Source: an uncultured Prevotella sp. (GTDB lineage: Bacteria; Bacteroidota; Bacteroidia; Bacteroidales; Bacteroidaceae). From it: 64,000 nt of DNA. This document shows positions 11,183 to 19,816 of the stretch, one piece after another (positions within the stretch are counted from its first letter, which is position 1; every line of letters begins with the position of its first letter). Both the position numbers and the translations under genes were made by a program. The notes beneath the pieces were generated by a model, which searched no databases, was not told the origin of the DNA, and saw only the letters and a list, made by a program, of their open reading frames with translations. Location of the stretch: positions 1-64,000 of the forward strand of contig CAMVUM010000003.1 in assembly GCA_947170725.1 (NCBI GenBank), given 5' to 3'.

Positions 11183-11701
11183 TTATTCAGGACGCTCGCC
11201 TAAGGTCTTCAGCACACCATGGATAGTGTTTGCGCCCGACTGGAGAGCTGAAACGACATTCTTTGCAGGAGACTGCAGCAATGCCACAACGTCTGCAATA
11301 AGTTCGTTCTTGCTCTTGAGAGCTGCCAGCTCCTCAAGTTTGTCAGCACCCACGAAGATGCTCTCCTCTGCATATGCAGCCTTCAGAGCGGGGATACCTT
11401 CCTTTGTATATTCCTTGAGCAACTTGGCCGGAGAGTTTGCCGTGTTGGTAAACATCACAGCAGTATTTCCCTTCAAGCAGCCGTAAAGCGGTTCAAAATC
11501 AACATCCGAAGCCATGAACGCTCTGTGAAGAAGCGTGTTCTTCACAACGATCATCTTGATTTCGTTCTTGAAGCACTTGCGACGGAGAGCACTTGTCTTC
11601 TCTGCATTCAGTCCAGTGATGTCCACCAGATAGAAATGAGGATATGCCTTCAGTTTCTCTCCAAGTTCTACGATGATAGTATCTTTTACTTCCTTTTTCA
11701 T
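11183..11701 (-). CDS. rplJ: 50S ribosomal protein L10
   Basis: A 172-residue L10 that anchors L7/L12 dimers to 23S rRNA. The N-terminal globular domain includes [21 protein letters not shown], and the C-terminal helix ([19 protein letters not shown]) is the L12-binding part. It starts 20 bases after rplA, with no room for the long autoregulatory L10 leader known in enterobacteria, so control of this operon must work differently here (inference). Confidence 0.96.
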   Translation of the reverse strand: MKKEVKDTIIVELGEKLKAYPHFYLVDITGLNAEKTSALRRKCFKNEIKMIVVKNTLLHRAFMASDVDFEPLYGCLKGNTAVMFTNTANSPAKLLKEYTKEGIPALKAAYAEESIFVGADKLEELAALKSKNELIADVVALLQSPAKNVVSALQSGANTIHGVLKTLGERPE

Positions 11702-11721
11702 TTTACTAAACTTTTAACGAG

Positions 11722-12414
11722 TTATTCAACTGATTTAGGATCTACCTTGATACCCATACTCATAGTGCTTGAGACAAAGATACTCTTAATATATGTACCT
11801 TTAGCAGCAGCAGGCTTCAATTTGATAATGGTCTGGATAAACTCCTTGGCATTATCAAAGATCTTCTCTGAGTCGAAAGAAACCTTACCGATTGACGCGT
11901 GCACGATACCGGCCTTGTCAACCTTGAAGTCAATCTTACCCTGCTTAACCTCTTTCACAGCCTTGGCTACGTCCATCGTAACCGTACCGCTCTTGGGGTT
12001 AGGCATAAGTCCGCGAGGACCGAGTACACGACCCAAAGGACCGATTTTACCCATACATGACGGCATCGTGATGATGACATCAATGTCAGTCCAGCCGCCC
12101 TTTATTTTCTCAACATACTCATCGAGACCAACATAGTCGGCACCTGCCTCTTTGGCAGCAGCTTCAGCATCAGGTGTACAGAGGCAGAGCACACGCGTAA
12201 CCTTACCCGTTCCATGAGGCAGTGACACAACGCCACGAACCATCTGGTTGGCCTTACGCGGGTCTACGCCCAAGCGTACGTCAATATCAAGTGAAGCGTC
12301 AAACTTGGTCGTGGTTATCTCCTTAACCAATTCTGAAGCTTCTTTCAAAGAGTATGCTTTCCCTGCTTCAACCTTATCAGCCACCAACTTTTGATTTTTT
12401 GTCAGTTTACTCAT
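11722..12414 (-). CDS. rplA: 50S ribosomal protein L1
   Basis: A 230-residue L1 of normal length. Recognised by [19 protein letters not shown] near residue 37, [12 protein letters not shown], and the L1 signature region [20 protein letters not shown] (about 119-138). It binds the mobile L1 stalk of 23S rRNA. It lies 21 bases downstream of rplK in the same transcript. Confidence 0.97.
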   Translation of the reverse strand: MSKLTKNQKLVADKVEAGKAYSLKEASELVKEITTTKFDASLDIDVRLGVDPRKANQMVRGVVSLPHGTGKVTRVLCLCTPDAEAAAKEAGADYVGLDEYVEKIKGGWTDIDVIITMPSCMGKIGPLGRVLGPRGLMPNPKSGTVTMDVAKAVKEVKQGKIDFKVDKAGIVHASIGKVSFDSEKIFDNAKEFIQTIIKLKPAAAKGTYIKSIFVSSTMSMGIKVDPKSVE

Positions 12415-12435
12415 TGTCTTAATTGAAGTTATTAA

Positions 12436-12876
12436 TTATTTACCAGGGAACTCCCCTTGTACAGTGATACCCATACTTCTTGCTGTGCCGGCAATCAGAC
12501 GCATGGCTGATTCTACCGTAAAGCAGTTCAAGTCGCTCATCTTGTCCTCTGCAATAGCCTTCACCTGTTCCCAGGTCACAGAAGCAATCTTCTTGCGGTT
12601 AGGCTGTGCAGAACCGCCCTTAACCTTAGCTGCCTCCATAAGCTGTACAGCAGCAGGAGGAGTCTTGATTACAAAGCTGAAAGACTTGTCTGCATAGTAA
12701 GTGATAACGACAGGAAGAATCTTTCCAGCCTTATCCTGGGTTCTGGCGTTGAACTCTTTGCAGAATCCCATGATATTGATACCCTTAGAACCCAAAGCAG
12801 GTCCTACTGGAGGTGAGGGATTCGCAGCGCCACCTTTAATCTGTAATTTGATTAATCCAGCAACTTCTTTAGCCAT
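12436..12876 (-). CDS. rplK: 50S ribosomal protein L11
   Basis: A 146-residue L11, including the signature [19 protein letters not shown] near the N-terminus and the Pro-rich [11 protein letters not shown] loop that contacts the GTPase centre and thiopeptides. The C-terminal RNA-binding domain ends with [12 protein letters not shown]. It opens the rplK-rplA-rplJ-rplL run, 95 bases after nusG. That gap holds a small GACGGA/TCCGTC hairpin at 12912-12928. Confidence 0.97.
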   Translation of the reverse strand: MAKEVAGLIKLQIKGGAANPSPPVGPALGSKGINIMGFCKEFNARTQDKAGKILPVVITYYADKSFSFVIKTPPAAVQLMEAAKVKGGSAQPNRKKIASVTWEQVKAIAEDKMSDLNCFTVESAMRLIAGTARSMGITVQGEFPGK

Positions 12877-12971
12877 TTCTTTATTAATAATTAATTTGAT
12901 TGTGTAAGCCAGACGGAAAAAATCCGTCCGACCGGTATAAAGAACTCAGCGTACCGTAACAATATTACACC

Positions 12972-13517
12972 TTATTCTTTCTCGACTTGCATAAAACCTA
13001 ATTCCAACGGAGTTTTACGTCCAAAGATCTTGACCATAACCTTCAGTTTGCGTTTCTCGGCGTTAACTTCTTCAATCACGCCACTAAAGCCGCTGAAAGG
13101 TCCTTCAGTCACCTTCACTGTCTCATCAACGCAATAAGGAACATTGAGATCAACATTCTCTATCATCGTTTCTTCGGCAGTTCCAAGAATACGATTTATA
13201 TCAGCCTGACGTATTGGAGTAGGATTGTCCAAACCACCCAAGAAACCCAAAACATTAGGCATAAAGCGCAACGTGTGCGCTACTTCGCCCTGAAGGTTTG
13301 CCTCTATAAGCACATAACCCGGGAGAAAAAGTTTCTCCTTAATCACACGCTTACCGTTACGAAGCATTGCATACTTTTCCGTAGGCAGGAGAACCTGACT
13401 TACGTTGGCTGACAAAACTTCATCGTGTTTGATTGCTGCGTCAAGATATTCCTTGACTTTTGCTTCCTTTCCACTAACGGCACGAAGGACATACCATTTC
13501 ATTCCTGTCTCAGACAT
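12972..13517 (-). CDS. nusG: Transcription termination/antitermination factor NusG
   Basis: A 181-residue NusG with the NGN domain at the N-terminus (WYVLRAVSGKEAKVKEYLD, LFLPGYVLIEA) and a KOW domain near the C-terminus (VKVTEGPFSGFSGVIEEVNAEK). It binds RNA polymerase and links it to Rho or the ribosome. It follows secE after 19 bases, the usual secE-nusG arrangement. Confidence 0.96.
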   Translation of the reverse strand: MSETGMKWYVLRAVSGKEAKVKEYLDAAIKHDEVLSANVSQVLLPTEKYAMLRNGKRVIKEKLFLPGYVLIEANLQGEVAHTLRFMPNVLGFLGGLDNPTPIRQADINRILGTAEETMIENVDLNVPYCVDETVKVTEGPFSGFSGVIEEVNAEKRKLKVMVKIFGRKTPLELGFMQVEKE

Positions 13518-13536
13518 CTCAAATAAATAAATTTAA

Positions 13537-13728
13537 TTAGGATGGATAAACAAAACTCATGACAGACTTAAAGACCGTATCCATCACCCATACTACCAAT
13601 GCAATAATCAGGGAAGCTGACAAAACGACCACTGCATTGTGCATGAGTTCAGTGCTGGTAGGCCAAGTAGTATTATGCGCAAGTTCGTCGTAACAAGCCT
13701 TGCAATAGTTTCCTATTTTAGTAAACAT
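13537..13728 (-). CDS. secE: Preprotein translocase subunit SecE
   Basis: A 63-residue single-span SecE. I start at 13728 (MFTKIGNYCKACYDEL): the longer open frame to 13803 runs through tRNA-Trp and cannot be coding. It has the amphipathic helix with the conserved TTWPTSTELMHNA segment, followed by one transmembrane helix (VVVLSASLIIALVVWVM). It completes the SecYEG channel together with SecY and SecG encoded elsewhere. Confidence 0.93.
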   Translation of the reverse strand: MFTKIGNYCKACYDELAHNTTWPTSTELMHNAVVVLSASLIIALVVWVMDTVFKSVMSFVYPS

Positions 13729-13745
13729 ATTATTTTTCTTTTTAG

Positions 13746-13818
13746 CACGGGATGAGAGGCTCGAACTCCCGACACCTGGTTTTGGAGACCAGTGCTCTAC
13801 CAACTGAGCTAGTCCTGT
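13746..13818 (-). tRNA. tRNA-Trp (CCA)
   Basis: 73 bases fold as a tRNA with anticodon stem CTGGT/ACCAG and loop CTCCAAA, anticodon CCA. D-stem GCTC/GAGC and T-arm GGGAG-TTCGAGC-CTCTC are intact. In the acceptor stem (ACAGGAC with ATCCCGT) positions 3:70 and 7:66 are A/C mismatches, which is unusual. CCA is not encoded. It sits between tuf and secE, its usual place in Bacteroidetes. Confidence 0.93.
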
Positions 13819-13826
13819 ATGTAAAA

Positions 13827-13884
13827 ATAAACCGGCGCCGTGCCCTCGGCTGGATATGCGCCTGTGACAATGGCGCCGGTTTAT
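13827..13884 (-). terminator. Inverted repeat between tuf and tRNA-Trp
   Basis: ATAAACCGGCGCC (13827-13839) pairs perfectly with GGCGCCGGTTTAT (13872-13884), enclosing 32 bases. Located 60 bases past the tuf stop. There is no long T-run after it, so it may act as an attenuator or an RNA-processing site between tuf mRNA and tRNA-Trp more than as a full stop. Confidence 0.55.
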
Positions 13885-13944
13885 CTATGGGGATTGTATG
13901 GTTTCAGCCCTGAGGCCTGAATTACATTCCGTCAATGGTGGGTA

Positions 13945-15129
13945 TTACTCGAGGATCTCGGTGATCTGACCCGAACCAACGGTGCGGCCACCTTCGCGGA
14001 TAGCGAAACGCAGACCCTTGTCGCAAGCCACGGGGTTGATGAGGCTTACGTTGATTTCTACGTGGTCACCGGGCATTACCATCTCTACACCTTCGGGGAG
14101 AGTGATCTCACCGGTCACGTCGAGTGTGCGGATGTAGAACTGAGGACGGTAGTGGTTGTGGAACGGAGTGTGACGGCCACCTTCTTCTTTCTTCAGGATA
14201 TAAACCTGAGCCTTGAACTTGCTGTGGGGCTTAACAACTCCCGGGTGGCAGATTACCATACCACGCTTGATATCCTTCTTGTCGATACCACGGAGAAGAA
14301 GACCTACGTTGTCACCGGCTTCACCCTGATCGAGGAGCTTGCGGAACATCTCAACACCGGTAACAACCGACTTGAGGTCAGCGCCAAGACCCATGATCTG
14401 AACTTCATCACCAACCTTAACGATACCTGTCTCGATACGACCGGTGGCAACAGTACCACGACCGGTGATTGAGAACACGTCCTCAACAGGCATAAGGAAA
14501 GGTTTGTCGATATCGCGGGGAGGCAGAGGAATCCATTCGTCAACAGCGGCCATGAGTTCCATAACCTTCTCTTCCCACTGGGGCTCACCGTTGAGAGCGC
14601 CGAGGGCAGAGCCACGGATGATAGGAGTGTTGTCGCCGTCGTAGTCGTAAGACGAAAGAAGGTCGCGCATTTCCATCTCAACGAGGTCGAACATTTCTTC
14701 GTCGTCGACCATGTCGCACTTGTTCAGGAATACAACGATACGGGGAACGTTCACCTGACGGGCGAGAAGGATGTGCTCGCGGGTCTGGGGCATTGCACCG
14801 TCGGTAGCGGCAACTACGATGATAGCACCGTCCATCTGAGCAGCACCGGTAACCATGTTCTTAACGTAGTCGGCGTGTCCCGGGCAGTCAACGTGAGCAT
14901 AGTGACGTTTTTCAGTCTGATACTCTACGTGAGAAGTATTAATAGTAATACCACGCTCTTTCTCCTCAGGAGCATTGTCGATAGAATCGAATGAACGGAG
15001 CTCAGAAAGACCTCTTTTACCAAGCACAGTTGTGATGGCTGCAGTAAGCGTAGTCTTACCATGGTCAACGTGACCAATAGTACCGATGTTTACATGCGGT
15101 TTAGATCTTTCAAATTTTTCTTTAGCCAT
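13945..15129 (-). CDS. tuf: Elongation factor Tu
   Basis: A 394-residue EF-Tu. The GTPase motifs are GHVDHGKT at 19-26, [11 protein letters not shown] and NKCD. Domains 2 and 3 follow ([23 protein letters not shown]). It delivers aminoacyl-tRNA to the ribosome. It is co-located with four tRNA genes upstream and tRNA-Trp downstream, a layout shared in part with the E. coli thrU-tyrU-glyT-thrT-tufB operon. Confidence 0.98.
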   Translation of the reverse strand: MAKEKFERSKPHVNIGTIGHVDHGKTTLTAAITTVLGKRGLSELRSFDSIDNAPEEKERGITINTSHVEYQTEKRHYAHVDCPGHADYVKNMVTGAAQMDGAIIVVAATDGAMPQTREHILLARQVNVPRIVVFLNKCDMVDDEEMFDLVEMEMRDLLSSYDYDGDNTPIIRGSALGALNGEPQWEEKVMELMAAVDEWIPLPPRDIDKPFLMPVEDVFSITGRGTVATGRIETGIVKVGDEVQIMGLGADLKSVVTGVEMFRKLLDQGEAGDNVGLLLRGIDKKDIKRGMVICHPGVVKPHSKFKAQVYILKKEEGGRHTPFHNHYRPQFYIRTLDVTGEITLPEGVEMVMPGDHVEINVSLINPVACDKGLRFAIREGGRTVGSGQITEILE

Positions 15130-15203
15130 AAGTTTTGCTAGTATTTATTGTTGATTTATTCCCTTTTGCAAGGAGAGGTATTAAATTATTCGGAGAGATT
15201 CAG

Positions 15204-15275
<72 letters not shown>

Positions 15276-15287
15276 GACATTTCTTTG

Positions 15288-15360
15288 AGCGGAAGACGAG
15301 GCTCAAACTCGCGACCCTCAGCTTGGAAGGCTGATGCTCTATCAACTGAGCTACTTCCGC
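15288..15360 (-). tRNA. tRNA-Gly (TCC)
   Basis: 73 bases. Acceptor stem GCGGAAG/CTTCCGC is perfect. Anticodon stem TCAGC/GCTGA has loop CTTCCAA, anticodon TCC. The T-loop reads TTTGAGC, so the nearly invariant C56 is replaced by T; all other tRNAs here have TTC. Confidence 0.94.
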
Positions 15361-15369
15361 AATTGTTTG

Positions 15370-15452
15370 TGGGCGCGGATGGATTCGAACCACCGAAGTC
15401 GAAAGACAGCAGATTTACAGTCTGCCCCATTTGGCCACTCTGGTAACCACCC
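15370..15452 (-). tRNA. tRNA-Tyr (GTA)
   Basis: 83 bases with a long variable arm (class II) and anticodon loop CTGTAAA, anticodon GTA. The acceptor stem pairs GGGTGGT with CGCGCCC: positions 1-5 pair (one T-G), but 6:67 (G/G) and 7:66 (T/C) do not. Discriminator base is A, as expected for tRNA-Tyr. Confidence 0.94.
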
Positions 15453-15520
15453 TTTTCAAAATTTGTTTTCTGTTTCGCCTCTCAGTAGATTGACCTCTGT
15501 CTATCCTCGAGTCTCTCTTG

Positions 15521-15594
15521 AGCCTCTTGTCGGATTCGAACCAACGACCCCGAGATTACAAATCACGTGCTCTGGCCAACTGAGCTAAAGAGGC
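15521..15594 (-). tRNA. tRNA-Thr (TGT)
   Basis: 74 bases with perfect acceptor stem GCCTCTT/AAGAGGC and loop TTTGTAA, anticodon TGT. The anticodon stem CGTGA/TCTCG has a T/T mismatch at 29:41. It is the first gene after the promoter at 15650-15680. Confidence 0.95.
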
Positions 15595-15649
15595 GTTCCT
15601 TCGCAACCGCTCTCTTACGTGAGATTTACGGTCTGTTGGAAAACGGTTG

Positions 15650-15680
15650 CAAAGGTAAGCATTATTTTTTAATTACCAAA
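15650..15680 (-). promoter_or_regulatory. Promoter for the tRNA-tuf-secE-nusG-rpl-rpo block
   Basis: On the minus strand TTTG (15677-15680), exactly 19 bp, then TACCTTTG (15650-15657). This is a full consensus Bacteroidetes sigma-ABfr promoter. The predicted start is near 15643, about 50 bases before tRNA-Thr(TGT). Confidence 0.75.
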
Positions 15681-15697
15681 ACTTTTCAAGGTTTTTT

Positions 15698-15997
15698 TTA
15701 GTAATTCCTTAATTTTTCCTTGAATTTCTGCAGTTGAACCCGCATTGAGTCCACTCCGAGGTCTATACTTTCCTCAAATGAGTCACTCACCTTTTCCACA
15801 AAAAGTGTGCTTCCAGGAACCGTGACAGTGAGGCTTACCTCCTTGTTTTGAGCCGTTGCGGGTTTTACAACCTTTAATTGCACCTCTACTTTCTGAATGT
15901 CTTCGTATGATTTCTCTAACTTGGCGATTTTCTTTTCGACAAACGCCTGTAACTTCTCGGTAGCGTCAAAATGAATTGACTGAATCTTAATTTCCAT
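15698..15997 (-). CDS. hpf: Ribosome hibernation-promoting factor (short HPF)
   Basis: A 99-residue protein of the HPF/RaiA family: MEIKIQSIHFDATEKLQAFVE start, LEKSYEDIQKVEVQLKV middle strand and a Lys-rich C-terminal helix. It binds the decoding centre of idle ribosomes. The length fits short HPF, with no C-terminal dimerisation domain. It follows xerC after 22 bases and probably belongs to the rpsU-xerC-hpf transcript. Confidence 0.9.
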   Translation of the reverse strand: MEIKIQSIHFDATEKLQAFVEKKIAKLEKSYEDIQKVEVQLKVVKPATAQNKEVSLTVTVPGSTLFVEKVSDSFEESIDLGVDSMRVQLQKFKEKLRNY

Positions 15998-16019
15998 AGT
16001 TGCCTCCTGTTTTTAAAGG

Positions 16020-16904
16020 TTATGCCCTCGGATGGGCGTTCTTATAAACTCTCTTAAGCTGCTCGAACGTGGTATGTGTGTACACTTCCGTCGTCCTGAC
16101 ACTTTCGTGTCCCAGCAGCTTCTTAACGCTTTCCAGTCCCGCACCATTATTCAGCATTGATGTCGCGAACGTATGGCGGAGAACATGCGGCGTACGTTTT
16201 TTCAGCGTCGACACCCTCGAAATGTTCTTTTTAACCTCATAGCGGACCTGCGAATTGCTCATCCTATGACCTTTTTCCGTCACAAACAAGGCTTCAGTCG
16301 CCATTCCGAAGAATTCGTCACGCACAGTTATATAATGTTGAAGTTCCGCAGCCAGCTCTTCACCGAATGGTATCAGACGCTGCTTACTTCCCTTTCCCGT
16401 CACCCGTATCTGCAGCGCGGAGAAATCCACGGACGAGGCGTCAAGCCCGACGAGTTCGGAAAGACGGAGACCCGTCTCGTAGAACATTATTATTATAGTA
16501 CGCGCACGCACATCCCTAAAACTATCACTCCACATCCCCTCACCGTCGATAAGTCTGTCCATTTCGCCTTCCTTCAGGAACTGCGGCAACGGGCGGGCTT
16601 TCTTTGGCCCTTTCACCACCCGCGAGGGGTCGCGATCCACGAGTTTGTGAATCAGAGCAAAACGAAAAAAGGAACGCAAGGCACTCAACCTTCTATTGAT
16701 TGAAGTAGCGATGTTTCCTTTGTCCATCATACTCTCCATCCAGTTTCGGATAACGTCGGCATCGACCGACTGCCAAGAGAGATGACTATCCAGATTTTTG
16801 AAGTACGTTTCGAAAGCCCGGAGGTCTTCGCCGTAGCTCTGCACGGTAAGCGGCGATTTATTCCGCTCATAGCGCAGGTAGTCCAAAAATTGTCCAATCA
16901 TCAT
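16020..16904 (-). CDS. xerC: Tyrosine recombinase XerC-like
   Basis: A 294-residue chromosomal tyrosine recombinase. The N-terminal SAM-like DNA-binding domain (FLDYLRYERNKSPLTVQSY) precedes the catalytic domain with R (ETGLRLSELVGLD), K (GKGSKQR), H-x-x-R (HVLRHTFATSML), H (LLGHESVRTTEVYTH) and the nucleophilic Tyr in the last of these. It probably resolves chromosome dimers at dif. A GTG four codons upstream (16916) is possible; ATG at 16904 or 16901 fits better. Its place between rpsU and hpf is conserved in Bacteroidetes, which argues against it being a mobile-element integrase. Confidence 0.88.
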   Translation of the reverse strand: MMIGQFLDYLRYERNKSPLTVQSYGEDLRAFETYFKNLDSHLSWQSVDADVIRNWMESMMDKGNIATSINRRLSALRSFFRFALIHKLVDRDPSRVVKGPKKARPLPQFLKEGEMDRLIDGEGMWSDSFRDVRARTIIIMFYETGLRLSELVGLDASSVDFSALQIRVTGKGSKQRLIPFGEELAAELQHYITVRDEFFGMATEALFVTEKGHRMSNSQVRYEVKKNISRVSTLKKRTPHVLRHTFATSMLNNGAGLESVKKLLGHESVRTTEVYTHTTFEQLKRVYKNAHPRA

Positions 16905-16979
16905 AAAACGTCGCACTTAGTGTTTTCGGCAACGAATTTACGGAAATTAATTCAAACTACCAAATTTTCCGGGGATTTT

Positions 16980-17171
16980 TTATTCCTCGGTGTTTCTCAT
17001 CTTCTGTACGTAAACGGCGTGTTCCATCTTCAGCCTCTTAAGTACAGACGGTTTGTCAAACTGCTGACGTGCGCGGAGTTCCTTTACGACGCCTGTCTTT
17101 TCAAACTTTCTCTTAAACTTCTTGAGGGCCTTCTCGATGTTCTCGCCTTCTTTTACCGGTACAATAATCAT
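16980..17171 (-). CDS. rpsU: 30S ribosomal protein S21
   Basis: A 63-residue basic protein. MIIVPVKEGENIEKALKKFK and VVKELRARQQFDKPS are the S21 signature. S21 sits near the anti-Shine-Dalgarno end of 16S rRNA; in Bacteroidetes the ribosome hides this end with help of S21, bS18 and bS6, which fits the weak use of SD sites here (established knowledge). It leads the rpsU-xerC-hpf group. Confidence 0.95.
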   Translation of the reverse strand: MIIVPVKEGENIEKALKKFKRKFEKTGVVKELRARQQFDKPSVLKRLKMEHAVYVQKMRNTEE

Positions 17172-17240
17172 TTGTTTTTGGTTTTAAATTTTTAATTAAT
17201 TAGACTTACGCATCGGGCACGGGGCCACGAAATGCGGGTG

Positions 17241-17272
17241 CAAAATTACAACATATTTACGTATCTTCCAAA
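17241..17272 (-). promoter_or_regulatory. Promoter for rpsU
   Basis: Minus strand TTTG (17269-17272), 20 bp, TAATTTTG (17241-17248). Full consensus match. The predicted 5' untranslated region is about 63 bases. The rest of the gap up to 17519 is AT-rich with no gene that I can support. Confidence 0.7.
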
Positions 17273-17519
17273 TATTCAGGCGATTTTCTTTACTTATGCG
17301 GTTACAATATCAGGGTAATATGTAATTATGTATTTCTTTTATTAATTGTTCATGCTATTATTCCCACAACTGTCCCTGCTTTACGCAAACAGCACATGAA
17401 CAGTTGTAGGAATCTGATTTTGAAACATCCTCGTCAAATCATCAGGGTTGCCCTGCCAAAACACGATGGCGGTAAGAACAAGCCGTCAGATCTGCGCATT
17501 CAGGATGCGGAATGCTCCT

Positions 17520-18095
17520 TCATGCCGCCGTCAGATCGTCTATCTGACTGATAATCTCACGGTATTTGCGCTGTATCTTGACATGGGTCATATATCCGCA
17601 GATTCCACCGACCACACCGCCGATGACGCCGCCAATCAGTCCGGCGGGAGCGAAGCTATAAAGTCCGTAGCCTTCAAGAAAAAACCAGACGAGCCACAGA
17701 ATGACCGTCGGGATGCCGAACTTCAGCCAGTCGGCGTCCATCTTCCGCGCACGGGCTATCCTCTGCCCTGCCTCGACGAGGTCTGCCTCCATGAGGAAGT
17801 CGCGGTTGAGGGCTTTCATATTATAATAGGTGTAGCCGGCGGCCGTAAGCATGAAGAGACATGTGGCGACGGCAAACGTCAGCGAAAAACCGATATGGCG
17901 GAAGCCAATCAGACTGTATGGCACCATCAGCAGCGCCACGACAATGCTGACAATATACCGGCTACGTATCCACGACGTGTTTCCGCTGACCGCCCGCCGG
18001 AGTATCCGGTCGTTGATGATGACCTGGTGTTCCAGCTGTCTTTTCAGCGCGCCCATTTGGGAGCGCATGGTTTCAAGTTCATTCAGATTTTCCAT
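17520..18095 (-). CDS. Membrane protein paired with ECF sigma factor
   Basis: A 191-residue protein of unknown function. It begins with a short coiled-coil-like helix (NELETMRSQMGALKRQLEHQ) and has about four transmembrane segments: two near 45-90 (IVSIVVALLMVPYSLIGF, FSLTFAVATCLFML) and two near 127-165, the second very Gly-rich (GLIGGVIGGVVGGICGYM). It starts 14 bases after the sigma gene, so the two are almost surely cotranscribed. It may act as the membrane anti-sigma partner, but it has no recognisable zinc-binding anti-sigma domain. Confidence 0.75.
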   Translation of the reverse strand: MENLNELETMRSQMGALKRQLEHQVIINDRILRRAVSGNTSWIRSRYIVSIVVALLMVPYSLIGFRHIGFSLTFAVATCLFMLTAAGYTYYNMKALNRDFLMEADLVEAGQRIARARKMDADWLKFGIPTVILWLVWFFLEGYGLYSFAPAGLIGGVIGGVVGGICGYMTHVKIQRKYREIISQIDDLTAA

Positions 18096-18109
18096 ATTAT
18101 TGCAGTTTT

Positions 18110-18589
18110 TTATTGATCAGACATCCGTTTCAGCTGTTCCTTGATTCTGTACAGCCGGACAGAGACGTTCTTTGCCGTTATTCCGACAACAGCCCCGATT
18201 TCATCATAGCTCATATTCTCCAGCCATAGCAGCACGATGGCACGGTCGAACGGCCGCAGCTTCATGATACGGTCGTGAAGCAACGCCACCTGTCCGCTGT
18301 CGTCATCGCCGCCGCCAAACAGGTCGACGTCCACCGAGAGCGACACCGGCGCCCTACGACGTTTCTTTCTATCTGCCGATATACATGTGTTGAGGGCAAC
18401 GCGGTATATCCACGTCCGGACGTCGCTGCGCCGTTCGAAGCCCTTGAAACCGCGCCAGACGTTCACCAGCACCTCCTGGAAGAGGTCGGCTACTTCGTCC
18501 ACATCCTTTGAAAACATGTAACATACGGTGTATATCGTGCTTCTGTGTTCCTTCACCACTTGGGCGAATCTTTCTTCTGTTCTGTCCAT
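18110..18589 (-). CDS. ECF-type RNA polymerase sigma factor
   Basis: A 159-residue sigma-70 family protein with region 2 (YTVCYMFSKDVDEVADLFQEVLVNVWRG split across two helices, then FERRSDVRTWIYRVALNTC) and region 4 HTH (MSYDEIGAVVGITAKNVSVRLYR). I start at 18589 (MDRTEERF); the frame is open to 18640. The linker is charged and Asp-rich (LFGGGDDDSG). Target genes are unknown; autoregulation together with the membrane partner is usual for such pairs. Confidence 0.9.
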   Translation of the reverse strand: MDRTEERFAQVVKEHRSTIYTVCYMFSKDVDEVADLFQEVLVNVWRGFKGFERRSDVRTWIYRVALNTCISADRKKRRRAPVSLSVDVDLFGGGDDDSGQVALLHDRIMKLRPFDRAIVLLWLENMSYDEIGAVVGITAKNVSVRLYRIKEQLKRMSDQ

Positions 18590-18911
18590 TTTGTCTCTAT
18601 CCGATTGATCGTAACTGCACGTTAGACGCCGGCCGGACATAAAAAACTACACGTAGAGCCGTTTATTTTTTATGTGGTCATTAATTAAAACGCAAAGACG
18701 CAAAAGCGCAAAGTCTTTATTCCAAGCCGGAATTCATGTCGTTCTTAGATATAGAAGAAACGGAGACACAGAGTTATGTTATCCTCTCTGTGCCTCCGTT
18801 TTTCAAATATAATTTCCGCTACGACATCGAAGCGGGCAAAAACGAGATTACGCCCCTACCGTGACAGTCTGCCAATGGCTCATACGTTCTCTCGCCATCG
18901 CTAAAAAACCA
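18590..18911. other. Gene-free stretch with terminator-like hairpin
   Basis: No gene is supported. A motif acgcaaagacgcaaaagcgc occurs at 18691-18710. A hairpin with 16-bp arms (18758-18773 and 18786-18801, one mismatch) lies 110 bases past the stop of the zinc-ribbon gene and could end its transcript. Both resemble the element at 61845-61925. Confidence 0.6.
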
Positions 18912-19766
18912 TTATGCTCCGAAATCCTCCTCGCTCTCTTCCTTCTTCACTGTCTTGCGGATGGCGCGCTTACGCGTCTTCTTCTCCTCCTGAACGACTG
19001 GCTTTTCGGTCTTCACACCGGCCAGTTCGGGGTCGATGAGAATACGGCCGCAATACTCGCAGACAATGATCTTCTTGTGCATACGGATGTCAAGCTGGCG
19101 CTGTGGCGGAATCTTGTTGAAGCATCCTCCACAGGCATCACGCTGAACGTAAACCACACCGAGACCGTTGCGGGCATTCTTGCGAATGCGCTTGAACGAC
19201 ATGAGCAGACGCGGTTCGATTTTCACCTCCAGCTCCTTGACCTTCTGCTTGAGATTCTCCTCCTCGGCGCGTGTCTCTTCCATTATTTCGTCAAGCTCAC
19301 TTTTCTTCAGTTCCAGGTCGTTGCGACGGTCTGCAAGAGTAGCTTCACTCATTCCAAGCTCCGATTCTTTCTCGTCAATACGCATGAGAGCCTCTCTTAT
19401 CTTCTTGTTGCAAAGCTCGATTTCCAGTGTCTGAAATTCGATTTCCTTGCTCAGCGTATCATACTCGCGGTTGTTCTTAACATCGTTAAGCTGTGACTTA
19501 TAGCGTTCAACACTGGCCTGTGCCTCAGTTATTTCGGCCTTCTTCTGGCTCACGGCACGACGGAATTCCTCGACGTCCTTCTGTATTTTCTCGATACGGG
19601 TGGACAGACCGGCAATTTCGTCCTCAAGGTCCTGCACCTCAAGAGGCAGTTCGCCGCGCAGGGCCTTCTTTTCGTCGATAGACGACAAGGCTGTCTGCAA
19701 CTGATAGAGAGTTCTCAGTTTCTCTTCAACTGACAAGTCTGTAATTTCTTTCTTTGCCATGTTCAT
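18912..19766 (-). CDS. Coiled-coil protein with C-terminal zinc ribbon
   Basis: A 284-residue protein: a long coiled coil (about 10-190, heptads rich in Lys/Glu) followed by a C4 zinc ribbon with CGGC and CEYCG (C-x2-C...C-x2-C) and a Lys/Glu-rich tail. This matches the C4-type zinc-ribbon family (DUF164, CT398-like), of uncertain role. It starts 50 bases after nif3; the nif3-zinc-ribbon pair is common in bacteria. Start could also be 19760 (MAKKEITD). Confidence 0.85.
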   Translation of the reverse strand: MNMAKKEITDLSVEEKLRTLYQLQTALSSIDEKKALRGELPLEVQDLEDEIAGLSTRIEKIQKDVEEFRRAVSQKKAEITEAQASVERYKSQLNDVKNNREYDTLSKEIEFQTLEIELCNKKIREALMRIDEKESELGMSEATLADRRNDLELKKSELDEIMEETRAEEENLKQKVKELEVKIEPRLLMSFKRIRKNARNGLGVVYVQRDACGGCFNKIPPQRQLDIRMHKKIIVCEYCGRILIDPELAGVKTEKPVVQEEKKTRKRAIRKTVKKEESEEDFGA

Positions 19767-19816
19767 TATGTTTTTTGTTTATGATTCTTTCCCAAATATG
19801 TACATTCACCGCCAAT

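Noticed and set aside
13729..13803. N-terminal extension of secE
   Set aside because: The extension runs through tRNA-Trp; the internal ATG gives a normal SecE.
16020..16904. Integrase of a mobile element
   Set aside because: The recombinase lies between rpsU and hpf in a conserved housekeeping order, with no att repeats or cargo; a chromosomal XerC is simpler.
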